The position numbers and the translations under genes are program-made. Below, piece after piece: positions 1-6,699 of a stretch of 10,719 nucleotides of DNA (the stretch's first letter is position 1; every line of letters starts with the position of its first letter). A model generated the notes under the pieces. It was not told the origin of the DNA. It saw only the letters and a list, made by a program, of their open reading frames with translations, and ran no database searches. Location of the stretch: positions 1 through 10,719 of the forward strand of contig JALOAH010000117.1 in assembly GCA_023228865.1 (NCBI GenBank). Reading direction: 5' to 3'. Source of the DNA: Porticoccaceae bacterium (GTDB lineage: Bacteria; Pseudomonadota; Gammaproteobacteria; Pseudomonadales; Porticoccaceae).

Positions 1-4
1 TCCT

Positions 5-83
5 CATAGGGTGTGCTGAGGCACGAAGCGCACCGGGACCGATGCTGGCCGCCGGTGCGTTTCCTCCGTCAACGTACCCTATG
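5..83. repeat. Palindromic intergenic repeat, intact copy
   Basis: A 79-base unit with a perfect 8-base terminal inverted repeat: CATAGGGT at 5-12 against ACCCTATG at 76-83. A second pair lies inside it, CGCACCGG at 29-36 against CCGGTGCG at 52-59, so the whole unit can fold as one long interrupted hairpin. A diverged copy starts 106 bases downstream. The core (GGTGTGCTGAGGCACGAAGC) resembles a dispersed intergenic repeat common in proteobacterial genomes, possibly a REP- or MITE-like element; that assignment is from memory. It lies beyond the 3' end of the minus-strand S1-protein gene, where it could also act as a transcript end. Confidence 0.75.
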
Positions 84-110
84 GCTTCACGCGATGCGCG
101 ATCTCCTCCG

Positions 111-179
111 CATAGGGTGTGCTGAGGCACGAAGCGCACCGGGACCGATGCCAGCCCCGGGTACGTTACCTTCGTCAAC
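111..179. repeat. Palindromic intergenic repeat, decayed second copy
   Basis: Direct repeat of the unit at 5-73 with an offset of 106 bases; the first ~40 bases (111-151) are identical to copy 1. The right end has decayed: the matching ACCCTATG arm is missing (the sequence there reads ACACACCAAGG), and the inner CCGGTGCG arm is changed. It is probably a tandem insertion or duplication that has since lost its palindrome. Nothing gene-like is seen between this copy and position 313. Confidence 0.7.
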
Positions 180-312
180 ACACCAAGGCTTTATCCGATG
201 CTTCTCGAGAGACTTCGAACAGGCTCCAAGAGCAATCCGCCAACCTAGACCAATTCGCGCAAAAATGAAATCCCGATGTTGCACAACCCCGTCGCGGCGA
301 TCGCCAACGGCA

Positions 313-1158
313 TCATCTGCCGGATTGCCGTTCGATCCGATCGGCATGGATGGTGATCAGCCCCTGCTTGTAGAGGGCGCCGATGGCTTTCTTGAAGCTG
401 CCCTTGCTCACCCCGAACAGCCGGTTGATTTCGTCGGGGCGGCTGCCGTCGCTCACCGCCAGGATGCCGCCGTTGTCGGCCAGCTTTTGCAGCACCAACT
501 GCTGCAGCGCGTCGCGCCCCTCGCCGCCCAGCGGTTGGAGGCTGAGGCCGATCTTGCCATCGGCGCGGACGTCCTTGACAAAGCCGCGTTCACGCATGCC
601 GCCGCGGAGGAACTTGAAGGCATCGGCATTGTGGATCAGGCCCCAGTGGCGGTGGTCGATGATGGCCTTGAAGCCGATATCGGTGCGGGCAGCCACCAGC
701 AGATCGACCCGGTCGCCCACCGCGTAGCGCGCGGGTACCTGGTCGAGGTGGCGATCGAGGTGGGTGGTGGCGGTGATCCGCCGGCTGTGATCGTCCAGGT
801 ATAAATACACCACGCAGTAATCGCCGATCTGCAGCGGCCGCTTGATCTCGGAATGGGGCAGCAGCAGATCCTTGGGCAGTCCCCAGTCGAGGAATATCCC
901 GGCGCGGTTGATGTCGCTCACCTTGAGGCTTGCGAACTCGCCAACCTGCGCCTTGGGTGTCAGCGAGGTGGCGATCGGCCGGTCCTCGCTGTCGAGGTAA
1001 ATGAACACGCTCAGCCTGTCGTTCACCTCGCTGGGCTGGTCCTTGGGAATCTGGCGATTGGGCAGGAGGATTTCGCCCTCGGGGCCGCCGTTGAGGTAGA
1101 GGCCAAAGCCGGTATGCTTGACGACTGGCAGGGTGTTGAAGCGCCCGATGGCGGCCAT
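313..1158 (-). CDS. S1-type RNA-binding protein, CvfB/YitL family
   Basis: Protein of 281 aa, the usual size for the CvfB/YitL family: several S1-like beta-barrels followed by a winged helix, thought to act in the cytoplasm on RNA. Family-typical stretches are the N-terminus MAAIGRFNTLPVV, the first barrel with GEILLPNRQIPKD (29-40), the second with ASLKVSDINRAGIFLDWGLPKDLLLP (76-101, split here only to mark it), a third barrel around 145-205, and a C-terminal winged helix at ~216-278 containing FGVSKGSFKKAIGALYK. The start at 1158 is chosen because homologues begin with M-x-x-IGRFN. An upstream in-frame ATG at 1257 would add 33 residues with no family resemblance and would run through the promoter. 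It is divergent from fecI and probably unrelated to the iron system, serving as host-chromosome flank. Its exact target is unknown. Confidence 0.87.
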   Translation of the reverse strand: MAAIGRFNTLPVVKHTGFGLYLNGGPEGEILLPNRQIPKDQPSEVNDRLSVFIYLDSEDRPIATSLTPKAQVGEFASLKVSDINRAGIFLDWGLPKDLLLPHSEIKRPLQIGDYCVVYLYLDDHSRRITATTHLDRHLDQVPARYAVGDRVDLLVAARTDIGFKAIIDHRHWGLIHNADAFKFLRGGMRERGFVKDVRADGKIGLSLQPLGGEGRDALQQLVLQKLADNGGILAVSDGSRPDEINRLFGVSKGSFKKAIGALYKQGLITIHADRIERQSGR

Positions 1159-1188
1159 GGTGAAAATCCCGGAGAGGTGGAGCCTGGC

Positions 1189-1197
1189 ATTGTAGCA
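1189..1197 (-). promoter_or_regulatory. Candidate promoter of the S1-protein gene (extended -10)
   Basis: Read on the minus strand this is TGCTACAAT, an extended -10 (TGn plus five of six bases of TATAAT), about 30 bases before the start codon. No good -35 is visible. That region instead holds a perfect 7-base hairpin, GCCGGGC / GCCCGGC, at 1202-1222. This is a plausible sigma-70 promoter seen by eye only. Confidence 0.35.
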
Positions 1198-1256
1198 GTT
1201 TGCCGGGCGGAGCTTGCCCGGCGCGGCGGGCCGAGCCGGAAACGCCAACTCCGTCA

Positions 1257-1285
1257 TGGAAAATGATAAAAAATCTCATTATTAT
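1257..1285 (+). promoter_or_regulatory. Candidate fecI promoter
   Basis: A -35-like TGGAAA (1257-1262), a 17-base spacer and a -10-like TATTAT (1280-1285) lie about 30 bases before the fecI start codon. The stretch is a sharp AT-rich island between GC-rich genes. It coincides with the Fur-box-like sequence described separately, as expected for an iron-repressed sigma-factor gene. Confidence 0.4.
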
Positions 1286-1286
1286 T
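1259..1286 (+). promoter_or_regulatory. Candidate Fur box in front of fecI
   Basis: GAAAATGATAA (1259-1269) matches the first 11 bases of the Fur consensus GATAATGATAATCATTATC at 10 positions. It is followed, after a three-base offset, by CTCATTATTATT, which resembles the other half. AATGA and TCATT form inverted arms. The site covers the predicted -10, so bound Fur-Fe would block fecI. Iron control of ECF sigma genes of this type is well established; binding here is inferred. Confidence 0.45.
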
Positions 1287-1314
1287 TCTGTCAAATGGTG
1301 ATTGGACCATCCCC

Positions 1315-1812
1315 GTGTTGGAAGAGCTGTTTGCACGACATGCCATACCCTTGCGCAATTACCTCACCTGGAAGACGGGCGACCCGGAATTGTCGGACGA
1401 CCTGGTCCAGGAAACTTTCCTGCGCGCCTCCGGAAAGAAGAACCTGCACCAGATCGAGAACCTGCCGTCGTATATCTTCCGCATTGCCAACAATCTGCTG
1501 ATCGACCACCTGCGCCAGCTCAGTATCCGCAAAACCGATGCCGACAGCGCCATCCTCGAGACCCTCGAGGATGAAAGCGCCGGCCCCGACGAACGGGCCT
1601 TCGCCGAGATCAACCTCGACCGCATCAAGGCCATACTTCATACCCTGCCCAAACGCAGCCAGGAGGTCTTCCTCCTCTGCCGCCTGGAGGGCAAAACCCA
1701 CAAGGAGGCCGCTCGCCACCTGCGCATTTCCACCAGCTCGGTGCAGAAGCACATGGCCCTGGCCCTGTCGCGCATCGGCCGGCACCTCGCCAGAGACGAC
1801 GATGACTGCTGA
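1315..1812 (+). CDS. fecI: FecI-type ECF RNA polymerase sigma factor (iron/heme signalling)
   Basis: 165 aa, typical for FecI-group ECF sigma factors. Region 2 spans ~5-75, with DDLVQETFLRA (28-38) and the helix PSYIFRIANNLLIDHLRQ (51-68). Region 4 spans ~100-155, with LPKRSQEVFLLCRLEGKTHK and the helix-turn-helix EAARHLRISTSSVQKHMALA (131-150). The family directs RNA polymerase to the promoter of the partner TonB receptor after a signal from FecR. The start is GTG at 1315: no in-frame ATG is available and no strong Shine-Dalgarno is visible, so TTG at 1318 cannot be excluded. It is followed after 135 bases by fecR and then the STN-containing receptor, the canonical sigma/anti-sigma/transducer order. 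A Fur-box-like site lies over its promoter. Confidence 0.93.
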   Translation: MLEELFARHAIPLRNYLTWKTGDPELSDDLVQETFLRASGKKNLHQIENLPSYIFRIANNLLIDHLRQLSIRKTDADSAILETLEDESAGPDERAFAEINLDRIKAILHTLPKRSQEVFLLCRLEGKTHKEAARHLRISTSSVQKHMALALSRIGRHLARDDDDC

Positions 1813-1838
1813 TCCATTCCCATCATGCCGTTCCAAAG

Positions 1839-1858
1839 GCGGCGGGACGGCCCGCCGC
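1839..1858 (+). other. GC-rich hairpin between fecI and fecR
   Basis: Perfect 8-base stem GCGGCGGG / CCCGCCGC with a 4-base loop (ACGG), starting 27 bases after the fecI stop. No T-run follows, so it is not a standard terminator. It could protect the fecI mRNA end or reduce read-through into fecR, which would lower the anti-sigma to sigma ratio. The 135-base gap holding it is longer than usual for this gene pair. Confidence 0.5.
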
Positions 1859-1947
1859 GACACCGCCGGCGGCGCCGTCCAGACCGGCCTATTCCAGTGC
1901 TCCTTGCCGGGCGTCGACGTTCTCCACAGGGCCGGGGAGGGACTGCC

Positions 1948-2955
1948 GTGAATGATCCCGACCGCAACGCGGACGCCATCGAACTGCAAGCGGCCAACTG
2001 GGTGATGCACAGCCAGCAGCGCCGCCTGTCGCCCCGCCAGGCCAGGGCCTTCGCCCGCTGGCGGCAGGCCGATCCCCGCCACGCCGAGGCCGCCAGGCGG
2101 GCTGAGCGCGCCTGGCGGGCCGCCGAGATCCTCCGCAGCGACCCCGCGCTGGCCATCCCCGAGCGCGTTGCGCCGCGCATCGGGCCGGTCGCGCTGCCGG
2201 CCTGGCTCGCGCCGGCCGGCTGGCGGCCGGCGCGCGCCGTGGCGCTTGCCGCCCTGCTGCTCGTCTCCTGGCTCGTGCTCCACGACAGCCGCTGGCTGCT
2301 GCCCCTGCACAGTGACCACCACACGGTCACCGGCGAAGTGCGCAACCTCCTTCTGGAGGATGGCACCGGCATCCAGCTCGGCAGCCGCAGCGCACTGAAT
2401 ATCCGCTATACCGCCAGCGAGCGCCGCGTCCAACTGCTCAGCGGCGAAGCCATCTTCACTCCCGCTCCCCGCGACGGCAGCGAGCCCAGGGCCTTCGTCG
2501 TCGAGGTCGCGGGCGCCACCGCCACGGCTCTCGGCACCCGCTACCTGGTGCGGGCCGAGGATGATCATCGCGGGCTGGTGGCCGTGCTCGAGCACAGCGT
2601 GGACGTCAGGCTTCACCAACGCCCGGCGGCGGGCCGCGACCACCATCAGGTGCGAAGCGGCGAGACCGTCGTCTTCGACACCCGCCAGGGCATCGCCGTC
2701 GCGGACATAGACCCGGAACACGAGGCCAGCTGGAGCCAGGGCATGCTGGTGTTCCGCCGCGCGCCCCTCGACCGGATCATCCAGCGCCTCGCCGACTACC
2801 GCGGTGGGCGGATCCTCGTCGCCCGCCAGGAACTGAAAAGCCAGCCGGTAAGCGCCGTCTTTCAGCTGCGCAACCTCGACAACGCCGCCCAGATCCTGAG
2901 CCGGGAGCTGGATGCGCGCATCGTCGAACTGCCCGGGCTTACCGTGCTTTATTAG
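1948..2955 (+). CDS. fecR: FecR-family anti-sigma / signal-transducing inner-membrane protein
   Basis: 335 aa from the GTG at 1948, chosen because a strong Shine-Dalgarno (GGGGAGG, 1934-1940) lies just before it. The open frame extends upstream to 1825, but that part is arginine-rich and unlike the family. Order of parts: cytoplasmic FecR N-terminal domain (~10-62, with ANWVMHSQQRRLSPRQARAF and FARWRQADPRHAEAARRAE), which binds the sigma factor; one membrane helix (~96-112, ARAVALAALLLVSWLVL); periplasmic FecR domain (~127-222, with TVTGEVRNLLLEDGTGIQL, LLSGEAIF and VEVAGATATALGTRYLV); and a C-terminal DUF4974-like domain (~265-335, LVFRRAPLDRIIQRLADYRG) that in this family contacts the receptor's STN domain. 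It sits between the sigma gene and the receptor, as expected for cell-surface signalling. Confidence 0.93.
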   Translation: MNDPDRNADAIELQAANWVMHSQQRRLSPRQARAFARWRQADPRHAEAARRAERAWRAAEILRSDPALAIPERVAPRIGPVALPAWLAPAGWRPARAVALAALLLVSWLVLHDSRWLLPLHSDHHTVTGEVRNLLLEDGTGIQLGSRSALNIRYTASERRVQLLSGEAIFTPAPRDGSEPRAFVVEVAGATATALGTRYLVRAEDDHRGLVAVLEHSVDVRLHQRPAAGRDHHQVRSGETVVFDTRQGIAVADIDPEHEASWSQGMLVFRRAPLDRIIQRLADYRGGRILVARQELKSQPVSAVFQLRNLDNAAQILSRELDARIVELPGLTVLY

Positions 2956-2968
2956 CAGGCGCCGGCAG

Positions 2969-3000
2969 CCCCGGTAGCAAAGGACTCGACTGCTCCGGGG
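2969..3000 (+). other. Hairpin after fecR, possible transcript end
   Basis: CCCCGG (2969-2974) pairs with CCGGGG (2995-3000), and AGCA (2976-2979) continues the stem with TGCT (2991-2994) across a one-base bulge; the loop is 11 bases. It begins 14 bases after the fecR stop. No T-run follows, so termination would need another factor; it may instead stabilise the fecIR mRNA. Confidence 0.4.
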
Positions 3001-3211
3001 TGCGGCATCGGGCGCGCTCGCGGTGGAGCTGGCTCAGCTCGAGCCTGGCAGAGACCACAGGCTGGCGCTCAGCCCCAACACAATGGATGCCGTCGCGGCC
3101 GGCAAGTGCCGCCGAGCTCGGCGAACAACAGCTTCACGCCCCTCCCGCCTCCAGTGCGACATCAGCGGAAACCTTCCCGGCGCATGGGCCAGAAAAGGCG
3201 CCGTCTTAAAA

Positions 3212-3224
3212 AATAATTCTTATT
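3212..3224 (+). promoter_or_regulatory. Candidate Fur-like operator of the receptor gene
   Basis: Inverted repeat AATAA-TTC-TTATT in the AT-rich island about 86 bases before the receptor start codon. AT-rich repeats of this form are common in Fur-controlled receptor promoters. The match to the full 19-base consensus is partial, so this is a candidate only. Confidence 0.35.
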
Positions 3225-3309
3225 CCAAATAAATCTATTGAGTCCTCGCGCTCGCCTCGTTCTTTTAATGCAATTGAAAATTGTTATCAATCAAAAAGAA
3301 GGAGATTAC

Positions 3310-6300
3310 ATGCCGCAACAACCCAACAGCGCCAGACCCGCAAGCGTGGCCGGGGCGGCCCGGATGGTCATCCTGGCCCTGGCGATCGCCAGCCCCGCCC
3401 TCTGCGCACAGCCGGCTAATATCGTCGACACACCGGTCTCCGCCGCGCAGTCCAGCCTCCATGCCTTCGACATCCCCGCGCAGGCCCTGGACGACGCCCT
3501 GCTCGTTTTCGCCCGCCAGGCCGGCGTCGAAGTGGCCATGGGCGACGCCTCCCTCGCCGAAAAACGCAGCACCGCGCTGCATGGCCGGTTCCCGCTGGAG
3601 CAGGGCTTGCAACAACTGCTGGCGGGAACGGACATGGGGTTCTACCTGCAGCCCACCGGAGCGAACAGCCTGGGTATCCGGATATACGCACCGGGCGACG
3701 ACGAACCGGGCCTCGCCAAGCTGGCGCCGGTGGTGGTGAAGGGCAATGTCGAACTCGACCGTGATACGGCGGGCTATGACGCGGTGTATGACGAAAACTA
3801 TTCCAGCGTCTATGCCGGCAAGGAGCAGATCGAGCGTTACAAGGGTTCCTCGCCGGCCGACCTGTTCAAGGGCATGGCCAACGTCTACAGCGGCGATGCG
3901 CGCAACAGCGGCGCGGTCGATCCCAATATCCGCGGCATTCAGGGGCCGGGGCGGATCCCTTTGACTGTGGATGGTGCCGAGCAGGCGATGACGGTTTATC
4001 GCGGTTATGCCGGGGCATCTAACCGCAACTATATCGATCCTAATTTGCTTGGCAGTGTACAGGTCATTAAAGGCCCCAATCTGCTACGGGATGTAAAAAC
4101 GGGCGTTGGCGGTGCTGTTGCAGCCAAAACACTTGAAGTCTTGGACATCTTAAAAGACGGTGAATCCTGGGGCGGTGACCTCAAAATAGAAGGTAGCAAT
4201 AATACGGTCAAGCCAAGAATGGCAACTTCTTATATTGGTCAGGATTATCGTGATGTTGTCGAGCAATCGAATATAAGGGGTAGTTCATATAATGGCTGGC
4301 AAAGTATTGGATTCTCGGATCCATTATCCAACGTTCCAATAAGGGAAAAAAAAGACAATAGAATTCTGAATATTGAAGATCAAGCCTATCGCCTGGCATT
4401 GGCAGCTAGGCAGGAAAAATATGAAGCCCTAGTCGTCTATGCCTACCGTGACCGCGGTAACTACTTCGCCGGCAAAAAAAATCATGACTTTTATCTGCCT
4501 CAGCTAGAACATACGTATCTTAATGCATTAGATTTTGTTCATTATATGGCACACGCCTATAAGCCAGGGAATGAGATTACCAACACCTCCAGCGAGATGG
4601 AATCCTGGATGCTCAAAGGAAAACTGAATATATCCGATGAGCAAGGAGTCTCTATTGGCTATCGTGACAGCACTCAAACCTATGGGGAAATCATGCCATC
4701 CATGATCCCTCTTCAGGAGATTCTCGAACAGGATGGAGACCGATTCATGCTGCCACAATGGCCATTGAGTGAAGTTGCCGTCAAAGCCTATAACCTTGAT
4801 TACCAATATCAACCCGGCGGCAGCCGATATATAGATCTGAATGCCAAAATCTGGATGACAGATACTGACTCTGCAACCTATAGCGGCAGCGGACTGCCGC
4901 ATGCGCTTATTAGAAATTATAGCGATTCCGTATTTGGAACCTGCTGGCGAAACGGTGAGAATAATTGCCCACGTGATCCAAATATTCCTTTTGCTCCGTT
5001 GCTGGATACAGGGCTGACCAAAGCGAGCCATACCCGGCAAGGTTTTCATCTGAGCAACCGTATCAATCTGACCGAAAATCTAAATCTCACCGTATCCGGC
5101 GATTTCCAATATGAGAAGTTGAGTGGCAAAGATGATTACGAAGAAACCAAAAATTATGGAACATATCGCGTTTTGCCGCGCAGTGGTCGCCGACAAGAGT
5201 ATGAATTAAATTTTAATTTTGACTGGCAGCCCAAGTCCTGGCTTACGGTTACAGCCGGCGCCAGACGCATGTCTTACTGGATAAACGATGATTTTCGTCG
5301 AGATCGCGTCAAGGCGGGTGATACGGCCTTTTCCACAATTAGCACACCAGTTTATCGGTTAATCAGCTACAGGCTTCAAACCGACGCCTTGACAAAGGAG
5401 CAGCAGGATGTGTTTGCCAAACGTATGGAAGAGTACTACCGTCAGCTCTATACCACACAAGGTGAATCAGGAATTAATTCTAGGTATTCCGATCCCGACC
5501 TTATTGAGTCCGATGTTCAGTCACAACTAAGTCGGAGTCCATTTCTAGAATCAGCACTGGGAACCCCCCAGCGACTTGATTTTGAAGCAGTTTGGCTGGC
5601 GGATGAAAATGGAGATTTCTCGGTAGAGAATAACCCCTTCTTCAACGGTGAGTTTGATCCAAAGGAGTTTGAATATTCTTATATAAGAGCTTCTACCACT
5701 TCATTCGTCGGGAAAGAAGTCCCTTTAAAAACCTGGCGAGATAATGGCTGGGTGCCAGCACTTGGCATTGCAGCAGACTTAAGCAAAGATGGTCGTCTGT
5801 ATCTTAATTACAGCGAAGCATTACGTTTTCCCAGCATGTTTGAAGGGACTTTGGGCTTCTCCGCATCCGCCAAGCCGAATGGGTTGAAACCAGAGCACGC
5901 CCACTTTAACGAAATTGGTTATGTGCATAACCTATCAAATATTTTCGATGCCTATGCCGACATAAAAATAGCTTATTTTCATAACGTTACAAAAAATGTA
6001 ATTGATCGTAACAGCTCGTTGCGATTCTCCAATCTGGAAAAGCAGACACTGAGTGGACTGGAGCTACAGGCGCGTTATGACTCCGGCATAATTTTTGCCG
6101 ATTTCAGCCTGGTGTATAACCGCAAGAATGAAGTCTGCGACAAAAAATTCGCATCAATGACTATAAGTGATGCAGCCTACAGCGGAGATGTCGCCCTTAA
6201 GAAATGTGCCGATAATGGTTTCCCTGGCGGCTATCTTGCTGCCATGGCAGTGCCTAAGTATATGGCCAATACAACAATAGGTGCGCGCTTTTTTAATAAA

Positions 6301-6579
6301 AGCCTGGAGTTAGGTTCCCGTGCCATCTATTACTATAAAAATGATAAGGCATTCAGTGAGGCGTTCACTCCAGAAAGCGGAGGAGTTTTGGCGTCCCCTC
6401 TATTCTGGGATGACATCCTGACCTTTGATGCATTTGCCGGATACGTCGTCAACGACAATGTAACGATCGATCTGGTCGGCACCAACCTGACTAACGTGTA
6501 TTACGCGGACCCTTTAAGCCGAAGCGCTACAGCCGCACCTGGCAGAACATTCAAGTTGGGGTTGACTGTAACGTTTTAA
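3310..6579 (+). CDS. TonB-dependent transducer receptor with STN domain, probable hemophore/heme receptor (HphR-like)
   Basis: 1089 aa from the ATG at 3310, supported by AAGGAG five bases upstream; a TTG at 3238 and an ATG at 3268 lie in frame but lack such a site. Parts: signal peptide (1-33, cut near LCA|QP); STN/secretin-like domain (~50-126, SLHAFDIPAQALDDALLVFA), the module that signals to FecR; a TonB-box-like LAPVVVKG (138-145); plug (~150-275, with VDPNIRGIQGPGRIPLTVDG and DPNLLGSVQVIKGP); 22-strand-type barrel (~290-1089) ending in the aromatic GLTVTF expected of outer-membrane proteins. Two cysteine pairs in presumed surface loops (C545/C553 and C943/C966) could form disulfides. The plug resembles those of large receptors that sit beside Slam-dependent hemophores, so heme uptake from the neighbouring secreted protein is the best guess. 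Base composition changes sharply within the plug (see 3961-4130), suggesting a hybrid gene. Confidence 0.92.
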   Translation: MPQQPNSARPASVAGAARMVILALAIASPALCAQPANIVDTPVSAAQSSLHAFDIPAQALDDALLVFARQAGVEVAMGDASLAEKRSTALHGRFPLEQGLQQLLAGTDMGFYLQPTGANSLGIRIYAPGDDEPGLAKLAPVVVKGNVELDRDTAGYDAVYDENYSSVYAGKEQIERYKGSSPADLFKGMANVYSGDARNSGAVDPNIRGIQGPGRIPLTVDGAEQAMTVYRGYAGASNRNYIDPNLLGSVQVIKGPNLLRDVKTGVGGAVAAKTLEVLDILKDGESWGGDLKIEGSNNTVKPRMATSYIGQDYRDVVEQSNIRGSSYNGWQSIGFSDPLSNVPIREKKDNRILNIEDQAYRLALAARQEKYEALVVYAYRDRGNYFAGKKNHDFYLPQLEHTYLNALDFVHYMAHAYKPGNEITNTSSEMESWMLKGKLNISDEQGVSIGYRDSTQTYGEIMPSMIPLQEILEQDGDRFMLPQWPLSEVAVKAYNLDYQYQPGGSRYIDLNAKIWMTDTDSATYSGSGLPHALIRNYSDSVFGTCWRNGENNCPRDPNIPFAPLLDTGLTKASHTRQGFHLSNRINLTENLNLTVSGDFQYEKLSGKDDYEETKNYGTYRVLPRSGRRQEYELNFNFDWQPKSWLTVTAGARRMSYWINDDFRRDRVKAGDTAFSTISTPVYRLISYRLQTDALTKEQQDVFAKRMEEYYRQLYTTQGESGINSRYSDPDLIESDVQSQLSRSPFLESALGTPQRLDFEAVWLADENGDFSVENNPFFNGEFDPKEFEYSYIRASTTSFVGKEVPLKTWRDNGWVPALGIAADLSKDGRLYLNYSEALRFPSMFEGTLGFSASAKPNGLKPEHAHFNEIGYVHNLSNIFDAYADIKIAYFHNVTKNVIDRNSSLRFSNLEKQTLSGLELQARYDSGIIFADFSLVYNRKNEVCDKKFASMTISDAAYSGDVALKKCADNGFPGGYLAAMAVPKYMANTTIGARFFNKSLELGSRAIYYYKNDKAFSEAFTPESGGVLASPLFWDDILTFDAFAGYVVNDNVTIDLVGTNLTNVYYADPLSRSATAAPGRTFKLGLTVTF
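3961..4130 (+). other. Composition breakpoint inside the receptor plug
   Basis: Codons up to about residue 217 are strongly G/C-ending, like fecI and fecR. From about residue 218 the coding sequence drifts to A/T-ending codons, and by residue 275 it matches the AT-rich hemophore and slam genes. The change falls across the most conserved plug block (GIQGPGRIPLTVDG through GSVQVIKGP), where homologous recombination between two receptor genes would be easiest. The exact crossover cannot be placed by eye. Confidence 0.6.
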
Positions 6580-6598
6580 ACGGTAGCAAAGAATATAC

Positions 6599-6624
6599 TC
6601 CGCACTGAATGTCGTCAGTGCGGA
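6599..6624 (+). other. Strong hairpin between receptor and hemophore genes
   Basis: Perfect 10-base stem TCCGCACTGA / TCAGTGCGGA with a 6-base loop, 20 bases after the receptor stop codon. It has no T-run of its own but stands just before a second hairpin that does. It probably protects the 3' end of receptor mRNA or acts as an RNase processing barrier. Confidence 0.65.
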
Positions 6625-6632
6625 TATATGAC

Positions 6633-6670
6633 TCACATACATGAATCTGGACCTAGTGTATGTGATTTTT
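6633..6670 (+). terminator. Probable Rho-independent terminator or attenuator before the hemophore gene
   Basis: Stem TCACATACA (6633-6641) / TGTATGTGA (6657-6665), nine perfect pairs, followed directly by TTTTT (6666-6670). The stem is AT-rich and the loop is 15 bases, so termination should be partial. It lies only 29 bases before the hemophore start codon; transcription of the hemophore therefore needs read-through or a promoter hidden in this gap. Confidence 0.55.
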
Positions 6671-6699
6671 AATCCGGTCTTAATTTAAAGGAGTAAGTT

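Larger units (their letters stand above)
2956..3309 (+). other. 354-base intergenic region between fecR and the receptor gene
   Basis: No convincing gene is seen; short open frames at 3000-3232 look like chance frames in GC-rich DNA. The first ~250 bases are GC-rich, then composition turns sharply AT-rich from ~3207, marking the promoter/leader of the receptor gene. Contents that can be pointed to: a hairpin at 2969-3000, a Fur-like inverted repeat at 3212-3224, a second AT-rich Fur-like stretch at about 3271-3292 (CAATTGAAAATTGTTATCAA), and the Shine-Dalgarno AAGGAG at 3299-3304. A FecI-dependent promoter should lie here, but I cannot pick its -35/-10 with confidence. Confidence 0.6.

Noticed and set aside
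1159..1257. 33-residue extension of the S1-domain protein from an ATG at 1257
   Set aside because: Homologues start at M-x-x-IGRFN, and the extension would cover a candidate promoter and hairpin.
1825..1947. 41-residue extension at the start of FecR
   Set aside because: It is arginine/proline-rich and unlike FecR; the GTG at 1948 has a strong GGGGAGG ribosome site.
590..2721. Long minus-strand open frames over 590-1336 and 1291-2721
   Set aside because: They are antisense or shifted-frame shadows of the S1 protein, fecI and fecR, which have clear family motifs; the shadows are low-complexity.
3000..3232. Two overlapping ~69-residue open frames between fecR and the receptor
   Set aside because: They lack a convincing ribosome site and domain resemblance, run into the promoter region, and are expected by chance in GC-rich DNA.
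3238..3309. Upstream TTG (3238) or ATG (3268) starts for the TonB receptor
   Set aside because: AAGGAG sits at the right distance from the ATG at 3310, and the upstream stretch is promoter/leader sequence with Fur-like repeats.
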